Source: Pseudonocardia lacus
GTDB taxonomy: Bacteria; Actinomycetota; Actinomycetes; Mycobacteriales; Pseudonocardiaceae
Reading direction: 5' to 3'
Assembly (NCBI RefSeq): GCF_018531445.1
Contig: NZ_JAHDTH010000071.1
Coordinates: 1 to 34,277, forward strand
Length of the DNA: 34,277 nucleotides
Shown here: positions 28,493-34,277 of the stretch, piece by piece
Position numbering within the stretch: position 1 is the stretch's first letter
Layout: each line of letters begins with the position of its first letter
The notes under the pieces: generated by a model
The model's input: only the letters and a program-made list of their open reading frames with translations
Database searches by the model: none
Told to the model about the DNA's origin: nothing
Program-made: the position numbers and the translations under genes

Positions 28493-29170
28493 ATGACCGC
28501 CGCTGGAACCCGCGCAAGGGTGCGCGCCGAACTGACCCGCGAGATCGCCGACGTCGCCCGCCGCCACCTGGCCACCTCCGGCGCCGCCGCGCTCTCACTG
28601 CGCGCCGTCGCCCGCGAGCTGGGCATGGCGTCGTCGGCGGTCTACCGCTACTTCCCCAGCCGCGACGACCTCCTCACCGCCCTCATCGTCGACGCCTACG
28701 ACGCGCTCGGCGACACCGCCGAACGCGCCGAGTCCGCCGTCCCCCGCGACGACCTCCGCGGCCGCTGGCACGCCGCCTGCCGCGCCGCCCGCGAGTGGGC
28801 CGTGGCCCACCCCCACGAGTACGCCCTGCTCTACGGCTCGCCCGTCCCCGGCTACGCCGCCCCCGAGACCACCATCGCCCCCGGGACGCGGGTGGGGCTG
28901 CTGCTGTGCCGCGTCGTCGCCGACGGGGTGAACCGCGGCGAGGTGACCGCGATCGCCGATGACTCCGACGCGACCCTCGTCCCCGGCCTCGGCGACCAGC
29001 TCGGCCTGCCCCCCGGGGTGACGGCGCGCGCCCTCCAGGCCTGGAGCGGCATCTACGGCGCGATCAGCTTCGAGCTGTTCGGGCAGACGAACAACGCCGT
29101 GCTGGAGCACGCCGCGTTCTTCGAGGGGGCGGTGGACCGGCTGGCCGACCTGGTCGGACTGCCGGCCTAG
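28493..29170 (+). CDS. TetR-family regulator with WHG-type C-terminal domain
   Basis: The 225 residues have an N-terminal helix-turn-helix at about 35-54 (SLRAVARELGMASSAVYRYF). The ligand-binding domain contains HPHEYALLYGSPVPGYAAPE and a C-terminal WSGIYGAISFELFG segment, as in WHG-domain TetR proteins. ATG 28493 is preceded directly by a -10-like CAGACT. The longer open frame upstream overlaps glyA's 5' region and is unlikely. It is divergent from glyA and convergent with tsaC. The target is unknown; no clear palindrome was found in the 80-bp gap. A Y-family repeat begins 40 bp after the stop. Confidence 0.92.
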   Translation: MTAAGTRARVRAELTREIADVARRHLATSGAAALSLRAVARELGMASSAVYRYFPSRDDLLTALIVDAYDALGDTAERAESAVPRDDLRGRWHAACRAAREWAVAHPHEYALLYGSPVPGYAAPETTIAPGTRVGLLLCRVVADGVNRGEVTAIADDSDATLVPGLGDQLGLPPGVTARALQAWSGIYGAISFELFGQTNNAVLEHAAFFEGAVDRLADLVGLPA

Positions 29171-29210
29171 CCCTCGGCCCCTGCCCGCGCCGCGGTCCCG
29201 GTCAGAGGGA

Positions 29211-29282
29211 GTCTTCGCAGGGGCGGTGTCGTCCTCGCAGGTGCCGTAGACCCTGCGAAGACCACGACGACTCTGCGAAGAC
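29211..29282. repeat. Repeat Y element (nested inverted repeats)
   Basis: GTCTTCGCAG (29211-29220) pairs with CTGCGAAGAC (29273-29282). Inside, GTCCTCGCAGG (29231-29241) pairs with CCTGCGAAGAC (29252-29262) with one mismatch. The core words are those of the hairpins at 11730-11821. It lies between convergent tetR and tsaC genes, 40 and 32 bp from their stops, so it could serve as a bidirectional terminator. Confidence 0.8.
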
Positions 29283-29314
29283 GGCCAGCCGGGTGCGCCG
29301 GCAGTCCCGAGGCC

Positions 29315-29965
29315 TCAGGCGACGACGACCTCGCGCCCCAACACCTCAGCCACGTCCGCCGTCGAGACCGCACCCTCCCGCAGCACGCGCGGCGCGTCGC
29401 CCGTCAGGTCGACCACGGTCGATGCCACCGGCTCCCCCGACGGTCCCCCGTCCAGGTACACCGACACGCTCGCCCCCAACTGCGCCTCGGCGTCGGTGGC
29501 CGACGCCGCGGGCGACTGACCGGAGACGTTCGCGCTGGACACCGCCATCGGCCCCACGTCGCGCAGCAACTCCAGCGCCACCGGGTGCAGCGGCATCCGC
29601 AGCATCACCGTGCCCCTGGTCCGGCCCAGGTCCCAGGCCAGCGACGGCGCGTGCGGGAGCACGATCGACAACCCGCCCGGCCAGAAGGCCTCGATGAGGT
29701 CGCGGGCGGTCCGGGGGACGCCGAGGACCAGGCCGTCGATGGTCGTCCAGGAGCCGACCAGGACGGGGACCGGCATGTCGGGGCCGCGGTTCTTGGCCTT
29801 CAGCAGCGCCGCGACGGCGGTCGCGGAGAACGCGTCGCAGCCGATGCCGTAGACGGTGTCGGTGGGCAGCACCACGAGCCGGCCGGCGCGCACGGCGCGG
29901 GCGGCGGCGGCGAGCCCGGCGGTGCGGTCGTCCGGGTCGGAGCAGTCGTAGGTCGCGCTGGCCAC
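29315..29965 (-). CDS. tsaC: L-threonylcarbamoyladenylate synthase (TsaC/Sua5/YrdC)
   Basis: This enzyme makes threonylcarbamoyl-AMP from threonine, bicarbonate and ATP, the first step of tRNA t6A37 synthesis. The 216 residues are a single YrdC domain without the extra Sua5 domain. Landmarks are LPTDTVYGIGCDA (33-45), the Lys/Arg segment KAKNRGPDMPVPVLV (56-70) and SSANVSG. GTG 29963-29965, with no clear ribosome site. The position after prmC and prfA is the conserved actinobacterial order (Rv1301 in M. tuberculosis). A D-family palindrome lies in the 127-bp gap upstream. Confidence 0.94.
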   Translation of the reverse strand: MASATYDCSDPDDRTAGLAAAARAVRAGRLVVLPTDTVYGIGCDAFSATAVAALLKAKNRGPDMPVPVLVGSWTTIDGLVLGVPRTARDLIEAFWPGGLSIVLPHAPSLAWDLGRTRGTVMLRMPLHPVALELLRDVGPMAVSSANVSGQSPAASATDAEAQLGASVSVYLDGGPSGEPVASTVVDLTGDAPRVLREGAVSTADVAEVLGREVVVA

Positions 29966-30022
29966 CCACCGAGCCTACGAGCGCCCCCACTCCCCCGATC
30001 GCTCGCCCCTCCCCCGCTCCCG

Positions 30023-30081
30023 GAGTTCAGGAAAGCCACGATGCTGCCCGCACAGTTCCTGAACGTGGCTTTCCTGAACTC
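30023..30081. repeat. Intergenic palindrome family D, copy 1
   Basis: Perfect 18-bp arms (30023-30040 and 30064-30081) flank a 23-nt loop; the left arm reads GAGTTCAGGAAAGCCACG. Within the loop a further TTCCTGAAC repeats the right-arm word. C-rich and G-rich flanks extend the pairing. It begins 11 bp beyond the prmC stop. AGGAAAG followed by ATG at 30041 mimics a ribosome site plus start. Confidence 0.88.
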
Positions 30082-30092
30082 GGGGGCGGGGG

Positions 30093-30971
30093 TCAGGAGG
30101 TGGCGGGGGTGCGGCGGCGGGCGGTGGCGAAGCGGGGGCGCCCGGCGAGGTCGTGGTGCTCCTCGACGTCGGTGAGCACCTTGCGCCTGCGCAGCAGCGC
30201 GGGCACGACCTCGCCGTGGGTGTCGTCGTGCTCGATCGCCATCGCCCCGCCGTAGCGCAGCAGCCCGGCGGAGGCGGCGATGACCGGGCGGATGACGTCG
30301 AGGCCGTCGGGGCCGGCGAAGACGGCGGCGCGCGGGTCCCAGTCGGTGACCTCGGGGGGCAGCACCGCGCCGTCGGGCACGTACGGCGGGTTGCAGAGCA
30401 CCAGGTCGACGTGCGATTCGAGCTCGAGCAGCAGGTCGTTCCGGCGCACGTCGGCGTGGTGCAGGGTGACGGGGCTGCCGCCGGCGTCCACGTGCTCGGC
30501 GACGTTGCGGCGGGCCCAGGTCAGGGCGGCGGCGTCGGCTTCGACGGCGTGCACGACCGCGTCGGGGCGGCGGGCGGCGACGGCGAGCGCGATGGCGGCG
30601 GTGCCGGTGCACAGGTCGACGACGAGCGGCCGGGAGCGGCCGGCGATCTGCGCGAGGCCCCACTCGACCATGAGCTCGGTCTCGGGGCGGGGGGTGAACA
30701 CGCCCCGCCCGACGGCCACCGTCACCGGCCCGAGGGTCGCCGCGCCGAGCAGGTGCTGGAGCGGTTCGCGGGTGGCCCGGCGCTTGACCAGGGTGTCCAG
30801 CTCGTCGAGCACGTCGGGCTCGACCATCGGGTGCATCAGCAGCTTGCCGCGCTCGACGCCCAGCACCGACGCGGCCAGCACCTCGGCGTCGACCCGCGGG
30901 GAGGCCACCCCGGCCTCGGCGAGCACCCGCTCGGCCTCCATGAGCGCCAGTCGCAGCGGTCGCCTCTTCAC
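30093..30971 (-). CDS. prmC: Release factor glutamine methyltransferase PrmC (HemK)
   Basis: PrmC N5-methylates the Gln of the GGQ motif in release factors, using SAM. The 292 residues have an N-terminal helical substrate domain, the RPETE motif (95-99), the SAM-binding strand VVDLCTGTAAIALA (117-130), and the catalytic NPPY (194-197). DLCTGTAA replaces the more usual DLGTGSGA, a conservative change. GTG 30969-30971 has GGAGGTG 7 nt upstream, which settles the start; the open frame continues through a palindrome upstream. It lies immediately downstream of its substrate gene prfA, the usual pairing. Confidence 0.95.
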   Translation of the reverse strand: MKRRPLRLALMEAERVLAEAGVASPRVDAEVLAASVLGVERGKLLMHPMVEPDVLDELDTLVKRRATREPLQHLLGAATLGPVTVAVGRGVFTPRPETELMVEWGLAQIAGRSRPLVVDLCTGTAAIALAVAARRPDAVVHAVEADAAALTWARRNVAEHVDAGGSPVTLHHADVRRNDLLLELESHVDLVLCNPPYVPDGAVLPPEVTDWDPRAAVFAGPDGLDVIRPVIAASAGLLRYGGAMAIEHDDTHGEVVPALLRRRKVLTDVEEHHDLAGRPRFATARRRTPATS

Positions 30972-30991
30972 CGCACCCACCTCCGCCCGGA

Positions 30992-31046
30992 CGTCCGGAA
31001 AGCCACCATGCTGACGTCCGGCGTCCTGGTGGTGGCTCTCCTGACG
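30992..31046. repeat. Intergenic palindrome family D, copy 2
   Basis: Imperfect 25-bp arms (30992-31016 and 31022-31046) match at most positions, with GGAAAGCCACC in the left arm. The word GGAAAGCCAC(C/G)ATGCTG is shared with copy 1. It begins 16 bp beyond the prfA stop, in the 91-bp gap before prmC. Confidence 0.82.
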
Positions 31047-31062
31047 CGGCGTGGCGCGCACA

Positions 31063-32154
31063 TCAGCCGACCGCTTCAGCCCGCTCGGCCGCGATGAGGG
31101 CGTCGACGACGCCGTCGAGGTCGCCGTCGAGGACGGCGGAGAGGTTGTAGGCCTTGTAGCCGACGCGGTGGTCGGAGATCCGGTTCTCCGGGAAGTTGTA
31201 GGTGCGGATGCGCTCGGAGCGGTCGACGGTGCGCACCTGCGACTTGCGGTCCGCGGACGCCGCCTCCGCCGCCTGGGCCTCGGCCAGCGCCTGCAGCCGC
31301 GACCGCAGGACGTCCATGGCCCTGGCCTTGTTCTGCAGCTGGGAGCGCTCGTTCTGGCAGCTCACCACGATGCCGGTGGGCAGGTGGGTGATGCGCACGG
31401 CGGAGTCGGTGGTGTTCACGCTCTGCCCGCCGTGCCCGGAGGAGCGGAACACGTCGACGCGCAGGTCCTTGTCGTCGATCTCGACCTCGGCGTCGGCGGC
31501 GACGTCGGGGTAGACGAGCACGCCGGCCGCGGAGGTGTGCACGCGGCCCTGCGACTCGGTGACCGGCACCCGCTGCACGCGGTGCACGCCGCCCTCGAAC
31601 TTCAGCGCCGACCAGACGCCGTCCGCCGACGGGGTGCGCGAGCGGATGACCAGCGTCATGTCCTTCACGCCGCCCAGGTCGGACTCGTTCGCGTCGAGGA
31701 CCTCGGTGGTCCAGCCGCGGCGCTCGGCGTAGCGCACGTACATACGCACGAGGTCGCCGGCGAACAGCGCGGACTCCTCGCCGCCCTCGCCGGACTTGAC
31801 CTCCATGACGAGGTCGTCGGCGTCGTGCGGGTCGCGCGGGACGAGCAGCCGGGCGAGCTTGGTCTCCAGCTCGGGGATGCGCGCGGCCAGCTCGTCGGCC
31901 TCGGCGGCGAACGTCGGGTCCTCGCCGGCCAGCTCGCGGGCGGCGGCGTGGTCGTCGCGGACGGCGGCCAGCTCGCGGGCCACGGCGACGATCGGGTCGA
32001 GCTCGGCGTAGCGCCTGCCCAGCTTGCGGGCCTGCCCGGCGTCGGCGTGCACGGACGGGTCGGCGAGCCGTAGCTCCAGGTCGGCGTGCTCGGCCAGCAC
32101 GGCGTCCAGCGCGGGTGCGGCTGTGTTGGATGGTGAGCTCGCAAGCTCGCTCAC
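31063..32154 (-). CDS. prfA: Peptide chain release factor 1
   Basis: RF1 recognises UAA and UAG and triggers peptide release. The 363 residues have the anticodon-like PVT tripeptide (197-199), which identifies RF1 rather than RF2, and the catalytic GGQ (242-244) in [10 protein letters not shown]. The N-terminal coiled-coil domain (about 15-105) is Ala/Glu/Arg rich. GTG 32152-32154 with AGGT 8-9 nt upstream. Transcription continues toward prmC across a D-family palindrome. The upstream rpmE has its own strong hairpin. Confidence 0.97.
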   Translation of the reverse strand: MSELASSPSNTAAPALDAVLAEHADLELRLADPSVHADAGQARKLGRRYAELDPIVAVARELAAVRDDHAAARELAGEDPTFAAEADELAARIPELETKLARLLVPRDPHDADDLVMEVKSGEGGEESALFAGDLVRMYVRYAERRGWTTEVLDANESDLGGVKDMTLVIRSRTPSADGVWSALKFEGGVHRVQRVPVTESQGRVHTSAAGVLVYPDVAADAEVEIDDKDLRVDVFRSSGHGGQSVNTTDSAVRITHLPTGIVVSCQNERSQLQNKARAMDVLRSRLQALAEAQAAEAASADRKSQVRTVDRSERIRTYNFPENRISDHRVGYKAYNLSAVLDGDLDGVVDALIAAERAEAVG

Positions 32155-32189
32155 GTGGCTACCTGATCCTCTCGTGGTCCGGACACGCG

Positions 32190-32222
32190 GACGGCGCCCA
32201 CCGGGATCCGGTGGGCGCCGTC
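32190..32222 (-). terminator. Hairpin terminator after rpmE
   Basis: A perfect 15-bp stem (32190-32204 with 32208-32222) has a GAT loop; the arm is GACGGCGCCCACCGG. It lies 7 bp beyond the rpmE stop. There is no T-tract, as is usual for actinobacterial stem-only terminators. It may attenuate rather than fully stop reading into prfA. Confidence 0.7.
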
Positions 32223-32229
32223 GGGAGCG

Positions 32230-32454
32230 CTAGGACTTCTTGGCGCCGGCGCGCTTGCCGTAGCGGGCCTCGAAGCGGGCCACGCGGCCACCGGAGTCGA
32301 GGATCTTCTGCTTGCCGGTGTAGAAGGGGTGGCAGGCCGAGCAGACCTCGACGGTGATCGCACCGCTCTTCTTGGTGCTGCGGGTGGTGAACTGGTTGCC
32401 GCAGCCGCAGGTGACCTGCGTCTCGACGTACTCGGGGTGGATGCCAGAACGCAC
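32230..32454 (-). CDS. rpmE: Ribosomal protein L31, zinc-binding (C+) form
   Basis: This 74-residue large-subunit protein has the zinc motif CGCG near residues 16-19 and [13 protein letters not shown] later, so it is the C+ paralogue rather than the zinc-independent YkgM-type form. The C-terminus is basic ([11 protein letters not shown]). GTG 32452-32454 has GAGAGGAAA upstream; the longer frame is not homologous. Hairpins flank it on both sides (after rho and after itself), so it is probably a separate short transcript. The order rho-rpmE-prfA is conserved in actinobacteria. Confidence 0.96.
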   Translation of the reverse strand: MRSGIHPEYVETQVTCGCGNQFTTRSTKKSGAITVEVCSACHPFYTGKQKILDSGGRVARFEARYGKRAGAKKS

Positions 32455-32534
32455 GGGGGTTTCCTCTCGAAGTGGCGCCGGGTCCCCTGGATCGGGGTGA
32501 ACCGGAACCGGAGCGTGACAGCCCATTCAACCAC

Positions 32535-32565
32535 CAGCCCCGCCCGAACATTCCGGGCGGGGCTG
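32535..32565 (-). terminator. Hairpin terminator after rho
   Basis: A 12-bp GC-rich stem (32535-32546 with 32554-32565) has a 7-nt AACATTC loop; the arms are CAGCCCCGCCCG and its complement. It lies 14 bp beyond the rho stop and is followed on the minus strand by a short T-containing stretch (TGGTTGAAT). It is a good intrinsic terminator candidate. Confidence 0.78.
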
Positions 32566-32579
32566 ATGGAACGCAGTGC

Positions 32580-34277
32580 CTAGTCGTCGTTGCCGGGGGT
32601 GCTCTTGGCGACCTGCATCAGGAACTCGATGTTGGTGCGGGTCTTGCGGAGCTGGGTGAGCAGCAGGTCGATGGCCTGCTGGTCGTCCAGGGCGGCCAGC
32701 ACGCGGCGCAGCTTGACCATCACCGCGTACTCGTCGGGCGACATCAGCAGCTCGTCCTTGCGGGTGCTGGAGTCGCCCACGTCGATGGCCGGGAAGACGC
32801 GCTTGTCGGCGATCTTGCGGTCGAGCTTGAGCTCGGCGTTGCCGGTGCCCTTGAACTCCTCGAAGATCACCGTGTCCATCGTGGACCCGGTCTCCACCAG
32901 TGCGGTGGCGAAGATGGTGAGCGAGCCGCCGCCCTCGATGTTGCGGGCCGCGCCGAGGAACCGCTTCGGCGGGTAGAGGGCGGTCGAGTCGACACCACCG
33001 GACAGGATCCGGCCCGACGCCGGCGCGGCCAGGTTGTAGGCCCGGCCGAGGCGGGTGATGTTGTCCAGCAGGACGACCACGTCGTGACCGAGCTCGACCA
33101 GCCGCTTCGCCCGCTCGATGGCGAGCTCGGCGATGGTGGTGTGGTCGGTCGGCGGGCGGTCGAACGTCGACGCGATGACCTCGCCCTTCACCGACCGCTG
33201 CATGTCGGTGACCTCCTCGGGCCGCTCGTCGACGAGGACGACCATGAGGTGGCATTCGGGGTTGTTGGTGGTGATCGCGTTGGCGATGTTCTGCATGATC
33301 GTGGTCTTGCCGGCCTTCGGCGGCGACACGATCAGCGCCCGCTGGCCCTTACCGACCGGCATCACCAGGTCGATGACGCGGGTGGTGAGCTTGTGCGGCT
33401 CGGTCTCCAGGCGCAGCCGCTCGTTCGGGTAGAGCGGGGTGAGCTTGGTGAACTCGGGCCGGTTGCGCGCGGTCTCCGGGTCCTGGCCGTTGATGGTGTC
33501 GACCCGCACGAGCGGGTCGAACTTCTGCCGGGTCTGCTCGCCCTCGCGCTGCTCGCGGGCGTCGCCGGTGATGGCGTCGCCGCGGCGCAGGCCGTAGCGG
33601 TTGACCACCGACTGCGAGATGTAGCAGTCGGTCTGGCTGGACAGGTAGCCCGTGGTGCGGACGAAGGCGTAGTTGTCGAGCTTCTCGACGATGCCCGCGA
33701 CGGGCAGCAGGACGTCGCCGTCGCGCACCTCGGTGTCGATGTTGCCCTGGCCGGTGCGGCCCCCGCTGCCCTCGCGGTCGCGGCCACGGCGGCGGTCGCG
33801 GAAGCGGCGCCCGCGCCGGCCGCGGCCCTCGAAGTCGTCGTCGTCGCCGTCCGCGGGGCGGTTGTCGCGCGGGCCCCGGCTGTCGCTCCGGTTGTCGCCG
33901 CGGGTGTCGCTCCGGCTGTCACCCCGGTTGTCGCCCCGGTTGTCAGCACCGCGGTTGTCACCACCGCGGTTGTCGCCGCGCTGGTCGTTGCGGTTCCCAC
34001 CGCCGCGGTTGTCGCCGCCGCGGTTGTCGCTACCCCGGTTGTCACTGCCGCGGTTGTCGCCGCCGCGGTCGCTGCCGCGGTTGTCACTGCCCCGGTTGTC
34101 ACCGCCGCGGTCGCTGCCCCGGTTGTCGGCGCGGGTGTCGGTGCGAGCGTCCTCGCCGCGGTTGGCGGCGCGACCGTTGCGGTCGCGGCCGCGCTGCGGG
34201 CGCTCCTCGCCGGCGTCCTCGGTGGCGGGCGCCTCCGCGGGCGCCGCTGAGGGCGCGGCGGCCTGCTCGGCCTGCTC
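32580..34277 (-). CDS. rho: Transcription termination factor Rho (5' end outside window)
   Basis: This hexameric RNA helicase ends transcription. 565 residues are visible; the N-terminus runs off the right edge in frame, with no start codon in the last 183 codons. The C-terminal part is canonical: a cold-shock-like RNA-binding domain (DGDVLLPVAGIVEKLDNYAFVR onward), Walker A PPKAGKT encoded at 33303-33323, and Walker B VVLLDNITRL. Before it lies a very long Arg/Asn/Asp/Gly-rich segment (33858-34127 and flanks) and a basic RGRRGRRFRDRRRGR stretch. Actinobacterial Rho proteins carry large insertions here, between the N-terminal helix domain and the RNA-binding fold. A hairpin follows the stop at 14 bp. 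Confidence 0.97.
   Translation of the reverse strand, partial: EQAEQAAAPSAAPAEAPATEDAGEERPQRGRDRNGRAANRGEDARTDTRADNRGSDRGGDNRGSDNRGSDRGGDNRGSDNRGSDNRGGDNRGGGNRNDQRGDNRGGDNRGADNRGDNRGDSRSDTRGDNRSDSRGPRDNRPADGDDDDFEGRGRRGRRFRDRRRGRDREGSGGRTGQGNIDTEVRDGDVLLPVAGIVEKLDNYAFVRTTGYLSSQTDCYISQSVVNRYGLRRGDAITGDAREQREGEQTRQKFDPLVRVDTINGQDPETARNRPEFTKLTPLYPNERLRLETEPHKLTTRVIDLVMPVGKGQRALIVSPPKAGKTTIMQNIANAITTNNPECHLMVVLVDERPEEVTDMQRSVKGEVIASTFDRPPTDHTTIAELAIERAKRLVELGHDVVVLLDNITRLGRAYNLAAPASGRILSGGVDSTALYPPKRFLGAARNIEGGGSLTIFATALVETGSTMDTVIFEEFKGTGNAELKLDRKIADKRVFPAIDVGDSSTRKDELLMSPDEYAVMVKLRRVLAALDDQQAIDLLLTQLRKTRTNIEFLMQVAKSTPGNDD
33858..34127 (-). repeat. DNRG-type low-complexity repeat within rho
   Basis: About 90 codons are built from DNRG, DRGG, DNRGS and similar words, almost entirely Asp, Asn, Arg, Gly and Ser. 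At the DNA level it is a degenerate repeat of short GTTGTC and GCGGTTGTC words. Length is likely to vary between strains. The segment is predicted disordered and RNA-interacting by composition. Confidence 0.88.

Noticed and set aside
32472..34250. A 592-codon plus-strand frame opposite rho ending in Val/Ala repeats
   Set aside because: The Val/Ala repeats are the complement of the DNRG codons; Rho motifs on the minus strand settle the strand.
33729..34277. Possible frameshift or truncated rho, because the detected start is a GTG at 33728
   Set aside because: The same frame is open without stops from 33728 to the right edge and encodes the expected actinobacterial N-terminal insertion, so the gene simply runs out of the window.

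Overview
This is a high-GC actinobacterial chromosome segment, most likely from Pseudonocardia or another Pseudonocardiaceae (an inference from gene content, not a measured placement). The gene order rho-rpmE-prfA-prmC-tsaC-glyA-wecA-atpI-atpBEFHAGDC-DUF2550-(pduO)-murA-nucS is the conserved actinobacterial housekeeping block, known in Mycobacterium as roughly Rv1297-Rv1321. MurA carries Asp instead of Cys at its active site, NucS replaces MutSL, and WecA fits arabinogalactan linker synthesis. All of these point the same way. I saw no rRNA, tRNA, CRISPR array, transposase or prophage gene.

Layout, left to right. 1-7.5 kb: a small Cys/His protein, a tandem 3-hydroxyacyl-CoA dehydrogenase, NucS, a Nudix hydrolase, a TetR-P450 pair, a divergent crotonase-family protein and a 14-residue-repeat helical protein. 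7.5-12.3 kb: ethylmalonyl-CoA mutase (MeaA/Ecm), two membrane proteins (DUF2007-like and DUF1206), a DedA protein, then a 750-bp non-coding island of direct and inverted repeats. 12.3-17.8 kb: murA, a TetR/SDR divergent pair, a PduO-type cobalamin adenosyltransferase, an SLC13/DASS transporter and a DUF2550 protein. 17.8-25.8 kb: the F1Fo ATP synthase operon on the minus strand with two small AtpI/AtpZ-like membrane proteins at its head. 25.9-34.3 kb: wecA, glyA, a divergent TetR, tsaC, prmC, prfA, rpmE and a 5'-truncated rho.

How the genes work together. The right half is core metabolism and information processing: ATP synthesis, one-carbon supply, release factor 1 and its methylase, t6A synthesis, a zinc-type L31 and Rho. 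The left half is acyl-CoA metabolism. A B12-dependent mutase sits about 5.6 kb from the adenosyltransferase that makes its cofactor, alongside a 3-hydroxyacyl-CoA dehydrogenase and a crotonase-fold protein. The TetR-controlled P450 and SDR are accessory oxidoreductases.

The most unusual signal is a set of intergenic palindromic elements in four sequence families, six sites in all. Every one lies 7-40 bp beyond a stop codon and none lies inside the ATP synthase operon. One family has two copies with nearly identical loops. Another has a tandem 30-bp array facing inverted single copies. A third carries a Shine-Dalgarno-like/ATG arrangement inside the palindrome. Other points worth a look: divergent leaderless promoters with a palindrome filling the spacer of one of them, a crotonase homologue lacking both catalytic glutamates, and an ATP synthase with an alpha C-terminal tail, gamma insertions and a duplicated delta helical domain.
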